Source: Linyphia triangularis
Lineage: Eukaryota > Arthropoda > Arachnida > Araneae > Linyphiidae
NCBI GenBank assembly: GCA_963978545.1
Contig: OZ021732.1
Span: forward strand, 24,128,688-24,192,687
Direction of reading: 5' to 3'
Length of the DNA: 64,000 nt
Shown: positions 48,802-59,376 of the stretch, piece by piece
Numbering within the stretch: position 1 is the stretch's first letter
How the letters are laid out: every line of letters starts with the position of its first letter
The notes under the pieces: generated by a model
Databases searched by the model: none
What the model was told of the DNA's origin: nothing
The model's input: only the letters and a program-made list of their open reading frames with translations
Translations under genes and position numbers: made by a program

Positions 48802-48979
48802 TTGTATTGCATTCAGATTATCTGGCGCCGTCAGCAACACGAGGGCTATAATGCGCCGAAACATTTCGTCATTTAACAAACCAACATTCATTTACAAACA
48901 CCCATGCCTACACGGGACTCGAACCCGCAACCTCGCGGTCTAGAAGCCAGCAAGCTAACCACTATACCGTTTGGTCGGC
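48802..48979 (-). mobile_element. tRNA-derived SINE, copy 7
   Basis: Same family. Exact 14-bp target duplications TTATATTGAAGAGG lie at 48788-48801 and 48980-48993. Its tail is TGCAATACAA rather than CCAACCAACC, so the 3' end varies among copies. Confidence 0.92.
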
Positions 48980-49102
48980 TTATATTGAAGAGGATTCAAA
49001 GATTTAGCTATTTGATTTTCTTTCATTCAAATTGTAAGCTGTCAAATTTTAAGAAAAATTATTTGCCTTCAGAAATTCAACAGCAAGATAATAAAGAAGC
49101 AA

Positions 49103-49895
49103 GGGGTGTGGAACAACGCACAACTTTCAAGTACACTCTTACTGTAGCCGTTTTTCAACAATTTCCGGGAAAAAATTGAAACTTTTAATTTTTTTTTTTC
49201 TTTTTTGACGAAAACGTTAATGACTGGTCTCATGAATACTACTAAACTGTAAAAACTTGTGATGTGGGACATTGCACAGATTTCAATTACACTATAATAC
49301 TGACATCAATTTGTGTCATTTACCGTTTTTATATCTTCATAATTCATTTAGAAAAAATGATCAGTTTGGCAATATTTTTTGCGATAATTCTTGTACAAAT
49401 CTTTAAAAAAAAAAAAAAAACTTCGCCAAATTGAGGATTTTGGCGATATACTTTTATGTTATTCTTATATTATCCTTTTTTTATAAGTGAAAATAAGGAG
49501 AGAAGAAAAAATGATTCCACTTTTTACACTATTAAAGCCTTCTTAGGGGAATTTTGGAAGTGGGGATGTTTAGAACACCTAAGAGGCATTACCACAGCGA
49601 TTTTGAACAAAATCGTTAGAACCGTTTTTAGAAAATACTGAAAAACATGATTTATTCAATGGCAGCTACCTTATGCGCATGCAAGATTTTGACAAAAACC
49701 TTAATGTTAGATCCCTGTGTCATCGCCAACAGGCATACCAAATTTGAACATCGTAGGTCAATTAGTTAGGGAGTTATGCTGACCACGTAAACAGACACAC
49801 ACAGATATTTTTTCTAGATCACTTTTTTTGAAATCGGAATATTCCAAAAAGTGAAGGAATGCCAAAACAAATCGCAATTTCTATGACTGATTGAA
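49103..49895 (+). repeat. Family P, copy 7 (rearranged)
   Basis: The GTGGAAC start occurs twice: AGGGGTGTGGAACAACGC at 49103 and a decayed GATGTGGGACATTGCACAG at 49261. The first piece is joined by a deletion or rearrangement to interior sequence. The second runs through GGATGTTTAGAACACCTAAG and TTATGCGCATGCAAGATTTT to GAGTTATGCTGACCAC. The terminal palindrome is largely lost near 49890. Confidence 0.6.
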
Positions 49896-50302
49896 TGTAA
49901 TAATACCCATGAGCACAAAAATAACAATTTTTGTAATGTGTCATCGAAAGGTGAGTTGACGTGGACCGAAACTGTCTGCTGTACACCAATCAGGCACCTA
50001 ACTTTACCTTTTAGGAGAAATTATAATAATGATGTGTAGTAACAAATGTGATAATAACTAGTTGAAGAATCTATTCAAACTTCAAATTAAATTTAAAATT
50101 TTGGAGCTTTGTCTTTCTGATGTTCTATAACGGTATTTCACACGAATCTTCACGGCCTCTTAATCTTATCTCTCTCGAACTAAAAACATTATTAACTATA
50201 AAAATGAACCTATTTATACCGTTTTCTGAATAAATGCATGATTAATATTATCTATTAAATGCTTACAATAATTTTTTCTTATAGATTATTGCTGAGATAA
50301 AG
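49896..50302 (+). promoter_or_regulatory. Upstream region and 5'UTR acceptor of the sulfotransferase
   Basis: A pyrimidine-rich tract TTTTTTCTTATAG at 50272-50284 forms a good 3' splice site 18 bases before the ATG at 50303, so the 5'UTR is probably split and the promoter lies further upstream. The upstream exon could not be identified. No TATA or initiator assignment is made. Confidence 0.5.
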
Positions 50303-51181
50303 ATGGCCAAACTGTCCAATACATCAATCCCAAAAGGTGTCCAAACTATCAGAGGACTTCCCTTTCCTGATCTTCCCGAGTTCACAAAGGAAAAAATTGA
50401 AGCCACTTTGGACTATATGCCTCATGATGGAGACATCGTCATAGCTTCCTATCCCAAAACGGGCACAACGTGGCTTCAGTACATCGTCCACCAAATAATA
50501 ACCAGAGGAGATACACCTCCATCTATGGATGACATGTTGCACAAGATGATACCATACATTGATTTTGCTGGAATTGAAGCAATAGAAGCATTGGCAGAAC
50601 CTAGAATTTACAAACACCACTTGTCATATAATTTAACGCAGAAGAACCCCAACGTTAGGTACTTATACATTTACCGAAATCCAGAAGATACGTTAGTTTC
50701 CTATTATCATTTTATGCAAAACTTGATGGATGAATCTCTCGATTTCAAAGAATTTTTCCAAGGCTTCATGACGGGAAATATCGGTTTTGGAAACTACTTT
50801 GAGCACGTTTTATCGTTCATAAATTCTGTGGATAGTGATAAACTTCTGCTTATATCTTACGAGAAACTTCGAAGCAATAGGAAAATGGAAATTCTAAGAA
50901 TAGCGAAATTCATAGGTGATGGCTACTACCAGGACATTGTTAAGCAAGAGACAGTTTTAAACAGAATCTTGGAACATACGAATTTTGATTACATGAAAAA
51001 GAGTCTTCCAGTGATGCATACAGGGAAAGGAAACCCTAGGCCCATTAATTTCTTTCGGAATGGGTCTGTTGGAGATGGGAAAAAAACTTTGATTTCAGGT
51101 CAATTGAAAGATATGAATGAGCTGACGATAAAAATGATGAAAGGTACTTGTATACTAAATGAATGGCAATGTCAGAAATGA
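50303..51181 (+). CDS. Cytosolic sulfotransferase (SULT1-like)
   Basis: 292 aa, normal family length, complete in one exon. It would transfer sulfate from PAPS to hydroxyl or amine groups of small molecules in the cytosol; the substrate cannot be told. The 5'-phosphosulfate loop SYPKTGTTW is at 49-57. The catalytic His is within IYKHHLSY (105/106). The 3'-phosphate-binding block YRNPEDTLVSYYHF is at 124-137. ISYEKL is at 184-189. Near the C-terminus, where the family usually has Arg-Lys-Gly-x-x-Gly-Asp-Trp-Lys, this protein reads FRNGSVGDGK (251-260): the Arg and Gly-Asp are kept but the Lys is Asn and the Trp is Gly. The protein ends NEWQCQK. No signal peptide or membrane segment is seen. 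The start is fixed by MAKLSNTSIPKG just ahead of the conserved N-terminal region. Expanded sulfotransferase families with intron-poor members are usual in arachnids. Confidence 0.92.
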   Translation: MAKLSNTSIPKGVQTIRGLPFPDLPEFTKEKIEATLDYMPHDGDIVIASYPKTGTTWLQYIVHQIITRGDTPPSMDDMLHKMIPYIDFAGIEAIEALAEPRIYKHHLSYNLTQKNPNVRYLYIYRNPEDTLVSYYHFMQNLMDESLDFKEFFQGFMTGNIGFGNYFEHVLSFINSVDSDKLLLISYEKLRSNRKMEILRIAKFIGDGYYQDIVKQETVLNRILEHTNFDYMKKSLPVMHTGKGNPRPINFFRNGSVGDGKKTLISGQLKDMNELTIKMMKGTCILNEWQCQK

Positions 51182-52687
51182 TTTATTTTAAAATATAACT
51201 TAAATAATGTAAATATGTTTTTGCACAATAAGCTATAGCAATTTACTTCAATTGGATGCAATTTATTTTATTTTCAAGCAATTTATAATAATTGCTTGGA
51301 AATTATTTTAAAATGTTCATTCAAACATTAATCCAAAGTCCTTTGGTGACACATATCTCACAAATAATTATAAAAGTTTTTTAATAAATGTTTATTGAAA
51401 TCTGTAAGAATTTTTTTTATGTGGAAAAATAAGTGCAAACAGAGGCATTTAACTACTCAAAAATTAACCATTGCGGCTTGATGGCTATTCGGATTCAAAC
51501 TCACCCACAGAGATTATTATACAAAGGAACTCTAAAATAAAGCTTCTAGTGATAAAAACTGGTACTCATTTCTCAACAATGTTTGTAAAACATGTTTAAA
51601 GAAGTCAATGAAAAAAATTAGTGAAAAATTAGAAATTCGAAAAATACCATTTCTGATCATTGATCAAGAAAACAATATCTTTTTATATTTAAGAAAGTTT
51701 CAAATTAAATCTTTTTGAGCATACAAGCCTCATTCAGTTTCTTAAGGACACTTTTATCGTGGAAAAGGACCAGAAACGGAAATTTTGATATTTGTACCAA
51801 ACTTATACACCGTTAACGAAAAGTTAAAAAATCATAATAAGAAGCGTCAATTTTCACTTGGATGTGTAAACTTAAATTTGAGATATTGTATTGCATGCTT
51901 GAGAATCATTTCCAATTTTACTTTCAGATTTCAACAATATTTTACATCTTAAACTTACTATATATACTTGCTGTAATATTCCATATCGTCGGCTATAAAT
52001 AAAACACACTTAGTCACCTTTTTTTAGTTTTACAGTTATTTGCTTATCCTGACTAAACTCTATCTAACTATCCTTTCAAAGAGGAGAATTTTAAACTTTG
52101 ATAAAAAAATAATAAACTCAAAATCGTTTAATTGTAAATTTTATGGTACCAACTCCCTGAACTACTAATTGTCCTTACTAATTTTGTAAAGAAAAGTAAA
52201 TGGATAGCACACTTTAAACTTAGTTTCTCATTGGTACGTAAGAAAAGGCAAACCTTCAAATAGAACTATTAAGAGCAATGATATAAAAATTGACAAAAAT
52301 CATCAAAATCATTTGGGATATAGACATGATTTAAGTTTTGGTCACAATCAGAATAAGAAGCAGAACAAATCCAGTAACTTCGAAGATTTTCGAAGTAATC
52401 ATATTTCCGTCTTCAATGTTAACAATTATGTTGTAAATATTCGCTGACAAACATGGCAAAACGATGACATCAAACATTTTTGATTGTGAGTATTCTTATT
52501 CCTATCTTCTATCAACACTGTTTTAATAGTTCAACATAAAGTATCGTATATACTTCCTTACGTTGCGCAAAAGAAAAATATCCGAAAGGCGTCAACCAGT
52601 TTTAATACCCGTTCTAATCGGTCATTACCTTCGATAAAATTCTCGACTCCCAGGATCATTTCTGGGAGATGGAGGCCCTCGCATATA
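51182..52687. other. 3' flank of sulfotransferase, no gene seen
   Basis: AT-rich sequence after the sulfotransferase stop. The first 250 bases probably hold the 3'UTR; AATAAA occurs at 51383-51388 in a plausible position. Beyond that no coding exon or bounded transposon is recognised before the mariner element at 52688. Confidence 0.4.
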
Positions 52688-54024
52688 CAGGGTGGTTATA
52701 ATTAAAGTTACCCTGTTTAGAGCCACGTAGACTCCGTTCTAATGAGCAGATTTTGATGAAACTTGGCATATACACTATATGGACAATGGGGAAAAGAAAT
52801 CTGCAATAAAAAATTGTAGTTCAAATTTTTACCACCAGGTGAAAAAGTGGCGCATGACGAACAAAAACCACAAATTGAAAACACAAATTTTTATTTAATT
52901 ACAGCATATGTTCAATGTGCATTCCATTTATGTCAACCACATGCTCGAAGCGTGTTATAGCATGTTCAAGTTCTTCTAGAAAGTGCTTTAGCGGTGTCAC
53001 GTGATTTGCCTATGCCTTGGTATACAGTTAGAAAGATTCTTCGATCCATTGTAAAATGGTATCCATACCAGATCCATGTTGTGCAACAACTGAAACCTGC
53101 CGACTCTGGTAATCGCACTCAATTTTGTAGAATATTTTTGGCCAGAATAATCGTTGATAATGCATGGCCTTGGAACACTTTATGGTCGGACGAGGCGCAT
53201 TTTACACTAGATGGAGCCGTGAATACTCAGAACTGTCGAATATGGGGAGCGGCAAAACTGAATGTTGTGTATTAACAGTCTCTGCATCCTGATTACATTA
53301 CTGTATGGTGTGGTTTTACGGCTGAATTTACTCTTGGTCCCTTTTTCTTTGAGGGGAGCACGCTTCGTGGCCTTCAAAGGTGTTCGATTACGGTGACCCG
53401 CTACTGCAAGCTTCTTCAGCAGCAAGTCCTTCCTGCTCTACAAGAACGATAATGTTTAGAGACTACTGTCTTTATGCAAGATGGTGCACCACCTCACATT
53501 GCACGACCAGTGACAGCACTACTTCGTGCCCACTTTGGAGATGATCGGGTAATTTCGAGAAGTTTTTCAATTGTCTGGCCTCCTCGTTCTCCGGACTTAA
53601 ATTCCTATGATTTCTGGTTGTGGGAATTTCTGAAAGATCTTGTGTATGGAGGGAACATACGGACTCTTCCTGAAATGAAAGCAAGCATAACACGTCATGT
53701 TGCTGCGATTGATCGAGAAACCATTCGCGCTACTGTTGAACATGCTATAATACGCTTTGAATATGTGGTTGATGTAAATGGAATGCACATTGAACATATG
53801 CTGTAAATAAATAAAAAATTGTGTTTTTAATTTGTGGTTTTTGTTCTTTATGCGCCACTTTTTCACCTGGTGGTAAAAATTTGAACTACATTTTTTTTTT
53901 TTTTATTGCAGATTACTTTTCCCCATTGTCCATATAGTGTATATGCCAAGTTTCATCAAAATCTGCTCTTTAGAACGGACTCTACGTGGCTCTAAACAGG
54001 GTAACTTTAATTATAACCACCCTG
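52688..54024 (+). mobile_element. mariner-type transposon with ~285-bp inverted ends
   Basis: Starts CAGGGTGGTTATAATTAAAG after TA and ends with its complement before TA, the Tc1/mariner pattern. The inverted repeats are very long: 52688-52969 against 53736-54024. The left arm includes the reverse complement of the transposase 3' coding end (for example 52905-52969 against 53736-53800). The N-terminal DNA-binding part of the transposase is missing. This looks like an element whose left part was replaced by an inverted copy of its right end. Confidence 0.9.
52994..53806 (+). pseudogene. mariner-type transposase, N-terminally truncated with two stops
   Basis: A single frame with only two in-frame TAA codons (53273 and 53450). 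It carries the three catalytic-acid blocks: LWSDEAHF near 53190, MQDGAPPH at 53474, and PPRSPDLNSYDFWLWEFLKD near 53580-53640. The second and third catalytic Asp are separated by 42 residues, longer than classical DD34D mariner and close to DD41D-type groups; that subgroup placement is inference. The paired helix-turn-helix that should precede KWYPYQIHVVQQLK is mostly absent. The frame ends HIEHML. Non-functional here, but the low number of lesions suggests it is not very old. Confidence 0.85.
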
Positions 54025-54405
54025 TATATACAAAAACAACCTCAACATACAAAAGGAACCTCCTCTAATCGAGCTGAGAAGAATTAGAAAAAAAAATAAT
54101 GGCTAAAATTTAGACTATTTTGGCTGTGGTCCTGGATAAAGTTTTGGTCACAACCAGAAGAAAATGAACAAAATTCAGGATAGTTCGACAATTTTCAAAT
54201 TAATTTTTTAACAGGTTCCCTTGTTCAATGCTAACAATGTTTTTATTTTTCATTTATTCAACCGCGACAAATGCAAAAAAAAAGGGTGGGTGGGTTCTAG
54301 CTATAGAAGATGAGCTATGAGAGGAATCGAAAACGGCCTTAGTTGGAAACTTGGAGGCTAGAAAGTTCTTAAATATGGTATACATATTTACATTATCTAT
54401 AATAA

Positions 54406-55431
54406 CTAGCTGAATACCCGTGCTGCGCTACGAAATTTTACCATTAGCATTTTAGCGATCAAAAGACATTCATGTATTCTACACTTCAGACGTTTGCTCC
54501 CATTTCGATCCCGACAAATTGATTTATCAAAATAGGAACTTTCCTTTGTTGACATTTTAAACGAAATTTATAATTGTGAATAGTAAACTGGAATAGTTTA
54601 TTGTGTTTATGTTTGCTCTTAGTTCTAAATTTCAAAGTAGTAGCTGTATTGGAATTAAGTTAATTCGACATTAAGTTAATCCTCGTATAGTTTCAATGTT
54701 GCGTCGTCTTTTCATCCCTTAAAAATTCGTTAATCGATATTGGAATGACTTATTTTTTTAACATTTGCAAAAAAATATCAGAAAAATGACTACATTGGAA
54801 GAGGAACATTCGGATATCCCTCGTTTGGAACATTTGACCCCTTAAAGTTGGTTAATCGAGAACAGAATAGCTTACTTTTTCTATGTTTAATCTTTTTTGA
54901 CATTTGTACCAAATTTCCGAGTTGTGACCATATGGGAAGTGGTACATTCGAATATTCCTCGTTTGGAACGTTTAACCCCTTTTCCACCCCTTGATCCACA
55001 CGAGATCGGAATAGTTTACTTTTTCTGCGTTTGTCTTTATTGATATTCACACCAGTTTTCAGAATTGTGAAAATATGAGAAGTATTACATTCGTTTATAT
55101 CGCTCGTTTGGAACGTTTAAAACCTTTTCGACCCCTTAAAGTGGGTTAATCGAGATCGGAATAGTTTACTTTTTCTTTTTTTACCATTGTTGATATTTGT
55201 GCCGATTTTCAGAGTTGTGACTATGTGGGAAGTAGGATATTCGAATGTCCCCCGTTTGGAACGTTTAACCCCTTTTCGACCCCTTAAAGTGGGTTAATCG
55301 AGATCGGAATAGTTTACTTTTTCTATTTTTACCATTGTTGATATTTGTGCCGATTTTCAGAGTTGTGACTATGTGGGAAGTGGGAGAATTAGTGATGAGT
55401 GAGTGAGGGCTTTGCCTTATGTATAGAGAGA
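54406..55431 (-). mobile_element. Non-autonomous Helitron, family A, copy 2
   Basis: On the minus strand the 5' end TCTCTCTATACATAAGGC (from 55431) follows an A. The 3' end GGTATTCAGCTAG ends at 54406 and is followed by T. The interior has repeated units of about 120-145 bp (TTTGGAACGTTTAACCCCTT, AGATCGGAATAGTTTACTTT, CAGAGTTGTGACTATGTGGG on the plus strand) matching the Helitron at 33442. No Rep/helicase is encoded; the frame at 54790-55050 is repeat translation. Confidence 0.8.
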
Positions 55432-56789
55432 TAAAACAAGCTGTGTGTCTGTCTATCTGTCTGTGGCTCTGTGGATCTATAGAAACCTACTTAAAATTGG
55501 AGTGGAGCTCTGAAATTTTCAGCATAAGTAGTTTTTGCCTTCTAATTTTATACATCACAAACAGAATGTTAAAATTTTAATTAGTTGTTTTTTAATTAAT
55601 TTTTTTAATTAATTAATAAATATCTTACAAAACGATATCTAATAGGGCTACAGCTCTGAAATTTTCAACATAAGTAGTTTTGGCCTTTTAATTGGACTTT
55701 TTAAAAACAGAATTTTAAATTTTTATTTTGTTCTTTTTTAATTAATTTGTTTAATTAATTAATAAGCATTTTACAAAACAACTACTAATAGGGCTATATG
55801 TCTCAAATTTTCAACATACGTAGTTTTGGCTTTATAATTGTATACATCACAAACAGTACGTTAAAATTTTAATTAGTTATTTTTTAATTAATTTTTTTAA
55901 TTAATTAATAAATATGTTACAAAACGATATCTAATAGGGCTACAGATCTGAAATTTTCAACTTAAGTAGTTTTGGCCTTTTAATTGAATTTTTAAAAACA
56001 GAATTTTAAATTTTTATTTTGTTCTTTTTTAAATAATTTTTTTAATTAATTAATTTATATATTACAAAACGATTTCAAATAGGGCTGCAGCTTTGAAACT
56101 TTCAACATAAATAGTTGTGGCCTTCCAATTGGATTCTTGAAAAACATAATTTTTTTTTTTTTAATTAATTAACAAATATTTTACAAAAGGATTTGTAATT
56201 GGGCTACATTTCTGAAATTTTCAACACAAGTAGTTTTGGCCTTCTAATTGGACTGACAAAAAGAATGTTAAAATTTTAAATTGGTTTTTCAATTAATTTT
56301 TTCACAAAAAGCGATTTCGAATTGGCCTAGATCTATGAAAGTTTTAACATAAGTAGTTTTAGCCTCAAATTTTGCTTTCCAGAAACACGTGTTAAAATAA
56401 TCTTAAAGGGGTGTTGTATTATTGTATTAACGAGGAATTTTTTTTTTCTTGACGAGGAAGAGGCTTGCAACCTTAAGTCTTTAAGTAGCAATTATATTTT
56501 AGTGAGTGAAGCGAGCTTATGCTTGCGCAGCAATGAATCTTTCAGCGAGCCTATGCTTGCATAGCAATGAACCTTTTAACGAGTGAAATAAGCCTGTGTT
56601 TATGTGTCCATGAACTTTTCAGAGAACGAAGCGAGCTCGATTTTGCGTAGAGATGAACCTTCCTGCGAGCGAAGCGCCAAAAACTGGGTTCTATACACAA
56701 ATGACAGATTTCCGCAATGCGAGGCCTCACTGCTAGCTAAAATATTGCACATGTTAAAATTTCGTAGCGAAGCACAGGTATTTAGCTAG
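55432..56789 (+). mobile_element. Non-autonomous Helitron, family B, copy 2
   Basis: Begins ATAAAACAAGCTGTGTGTCT, aligning with the start of the fragment at 27179 but without the first TC bases. It ends GTATTTAGCTAG|T at 56789 after TTCGTAGCGAAGCACAGG. The 3' ends of families A and B are clearly related. The interior holds the 146-bp array described separately. The segment 56500-56680 has repeated GCGAGC-type short motifs. No transposase coding. Confidence 0.75.
55500..56345. repeat. Seven-unit ~146-bp tandem array within Helitron
   Basis: TCTGAAATTTTCAACATAAG-type starts fall near 55511, 55657, 55803, 55949, 56094, 56213 and 56336, so the spacing is 146, 146, 146, 145, 119 and about 123 bp. 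Alternate units are more alike (ATACATCACAAACAG in units 1 and 3; TTTTTAAAAACAGAATTTTA in 2 and 4), suggesting doubling of a two-unit block. Confidence 0.85.
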
Positions 56790-57857
56790 TATTATATATA
56801 TTTACATTGTCTGCACACTTGATATATTGACGAGCCTTATCGCAGATTGACTTCTTCAATTTGGCAAAAGTGTAAAATTTTCCTTTTACAATATTAAAGT
56901 GTAATAACTATGTATACAATCAACCATTACCTTTTCCCTTTATTCTATTCGATATATTGTGAATTTCTCAGCTATTGCTGTAAATTAAAGTGAATTGAAA
57001 GAATGTTACTGAACTATGACCACAGCGCAGAGTGCCGATGGATTATCATATTCACTAGCGATTTGCACAAATTATTTTTACCAAATATATAATATATTTT
57101 TAAGTAATTAAATTATTTTTTATTATTTAACCAAAGCATTTTTTTTTTTAATAGACATGCTTTCCAAAGCAGACAGATAGATCTGCGGTAGATAGATTTC
57201 AAAGATGTATACTTCTGGTATCACTTTTACGCACCTTCCAAATTTACAAAATTTTCCTAAAATGTGTGCATTTCTTTTTTCTTTTCGAGAAACAACACTA
57301 TGGTAGAAACAGAGATAGAATTGAAGCAGATAGATTTCAAACGTGTACTTCTGCTATCACAAGATCGCCAGCAAATTTCGAGGTGGAAAACAAAAATCAC
57401 ATTTTTGCGTGAGAGTAAAGGAGCGATTTTTCCGTTTTGGAAGAGGTGGAAGCGTTTTTTTCATTTTGGGAAGGGGAAGGCATGCTTGGGGGACACATTT
57501 ATTGGTTTCATCCTGAAAACAATTATTTTCAATTTGAAAAATGACTGAGTAAACACAATGCAGCACTGATATCGTAAATTTTGTGCACCTAGCAAACGCT
57601 TGCTAGGATTGCACGTGAGACCGCCCCTGCCTGAAGCATCGAATCGCATAACTCCGATCCCAAGAAATATGAATTCGAACATGCTTTAGAAGACGTGGAT
57701 GGAAGCGGAATAGTGGACCACAAATCTATTTCCCTTGATACGATTGAGAAATCCTTGTATTATTATTATTATTATTTTTATTATTACTACTATTATATTT
57801 TAACTATGTTTTAAGTTTTGTAAGTTGTCTAGGAAAATATGGTTTGTATACTTTTTA
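56790..57857. other. No gene assigned
   Basis: AT-rich sequence. 57640-57750 reads in one frame as protein-like (NSDPKKYEFEHALEDVDGSG) but has no clear splice context and I do not recognise it. An ATT microsatellite lies at 57757-57790. Confidence 0.3.
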
Positions 57858-57965
57858 CTTTCAATTACCCATATGTATTCATAGTGTAATGAAAGTATAG
57901 TATTTGGTCAGAATTTTTTCAATTTTTTCTGTATTTCTCCACGTTTTGGAACATCAGGTTTTCAT
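57858..57965 (-). repeat. Family P, terminal fragment
   Basis: The palindrome end (TACTTTCAATTACCCATATG ... GTGTAATGAAAGTATAG) and about 50 bp of adjacent interior (CTGTATTTCTCCACGTTTTG) stand in reverse orientation directly against the forward copy at 57969. Confidence 0.65.
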
Positions 57966-57968
57966 TTT

Positions 57969-58650
57969 GGGGTGTGGAACATCGCACAACTTTCAATTAC
58001 TGGCCACCATGACGATATTATTTTTTGCGATAATTCTTGTATGGGTCTTTTTTAAAAAAAAAAAAAAAAAAAACATCGCCAAAATTGTGATTTTGGCGAA
58101 GTACTTTTTGATAATCCTTATATTATCCTTTATTATAAGTGAAACTGAGAGGAGAAGAAAAAACGATCGTGAAGAAATATGCTCAAGGAAAGAGCACACA
58201 GTGTTGAAGGCATTCGTTTTTCAACTTTTTAAGCCATTAAAGCATTTTTACAGGAATTTCGGAAGTGGGGATATTTAGAACACCTAAAGAGGCATTAGCA
58301 CAGCAATTTTTATCAAAATCATTGCAGCCGTTTTTTAGCAATCATTAAAAACATGATTTTTTCGATGGCAGATACCTTATGCGCATGCGCAATTTTGACG
58401 AAAACCTTAATGGTAGGTCTCATGGCCACGAGCAACCCGCATACCAAATTTGAACATCGTAGGTCAATTTGTTCGGGAGTTATACTGACCACAGACACAC
58501 ATACAGACAGACATTTTTTCTAGATCACTTTTTTTTCTTCTAGATCACTTTTTTGAAATCAGGGTGTTCCAAAACGTGTAGAAATACAAAATTTACCGAA
58601 TGCTATACTTTCATTACCCTATGTATAATACATATGGATAATTGAAAGTA
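57969..58650 (+). repeat. Family P, copy 8 (full length)
   Basis: Starts GGGGTGTGGAACATCGCACA and ends in the palindrome at 58607-58650 (ATACTTTCATTACCC ... GGATAATTGAAAGTATAC). It contains TTATGCGCATGCGCAATTTT. A duplicated TTCTAGATCACTTTTTT lies at 58518-58553. The frame at 57904-58278 crosses the boundary and is not a gene. Confidence 0.75.
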
Positions 58651-58653
58651 TAC

Positions 58654-59376
58654 TAGGGGTGTGGAACAACGCATCACTTTCAATTGCATTATAATACTGA
58701 CGTGGATTTGTGTCCTTTACCGTTTTTATATTTTCATCATTCATTTAGAGGAAATGGTCAGTTTCGTAGGATAATTTTATATGGGACTAAAAACGGAGAA
58801 GGGGGGGGGGGGGAAATTCGGTAAAATGATGATTTTGGTGATATACTTTTAGATAATCCATATATTATCCTTTGTTATAAGCGAAATTGAGGGGAGAAGA
58901 AAAAACGATCCTTGATGAGGTATGGTCAAGGCAAGAAATCTCTGTATTGAAAGCATTTGTTTTTCAACATTTTACGCTACTTAAACATTTTTAAGGGAAT
59001 TTCGGAGGTGGGGATGTTTAGAACACCTTAAGAGGCATTGCCACAGCGGTTTTTATCAAAATCGTTGGATCCGTTTTTTTGCAATAATTGAAGAACATGA
59101 TTTTTTTTCAATGGCAGTTACCTTATGCGCATGCGCGATTTTGACGAAAACTTAATGGTAAGTCCCATGGCCACCACTAACTCTCATCCCAAATTTGATC
59201 ATTGTAGATCAATTTGTTCTGGAGTTATGCTGACCACAGACACACAGACAGACATTTTTTCTATATAACTTTTTGAAATCAGAATGTTCCAAAACGTGAA
59301 AAAATCGTTTTTTTTTTTTTTTTTACTGAATGCTATACATTTATTACCCTATGTATACATATGGGTAATTGAAGGT
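58654..59376 (+). repeat. Family P, copy 9 (full length)
   Basis: Directly follows the previous copy: CTAGGGGTGTGGAACAACGC at 58654, palindrome at 59333-59376. The interior carries a G run at 58801-58812 and the usual TTATGCGCATGCGCGATTTT. Confidence 0.75.

Noticed and set aside
57904..58278. 124-codon open frame
   Set aside because: Runs from a family P fragment into another copy through an A run; not conserved in other copies.
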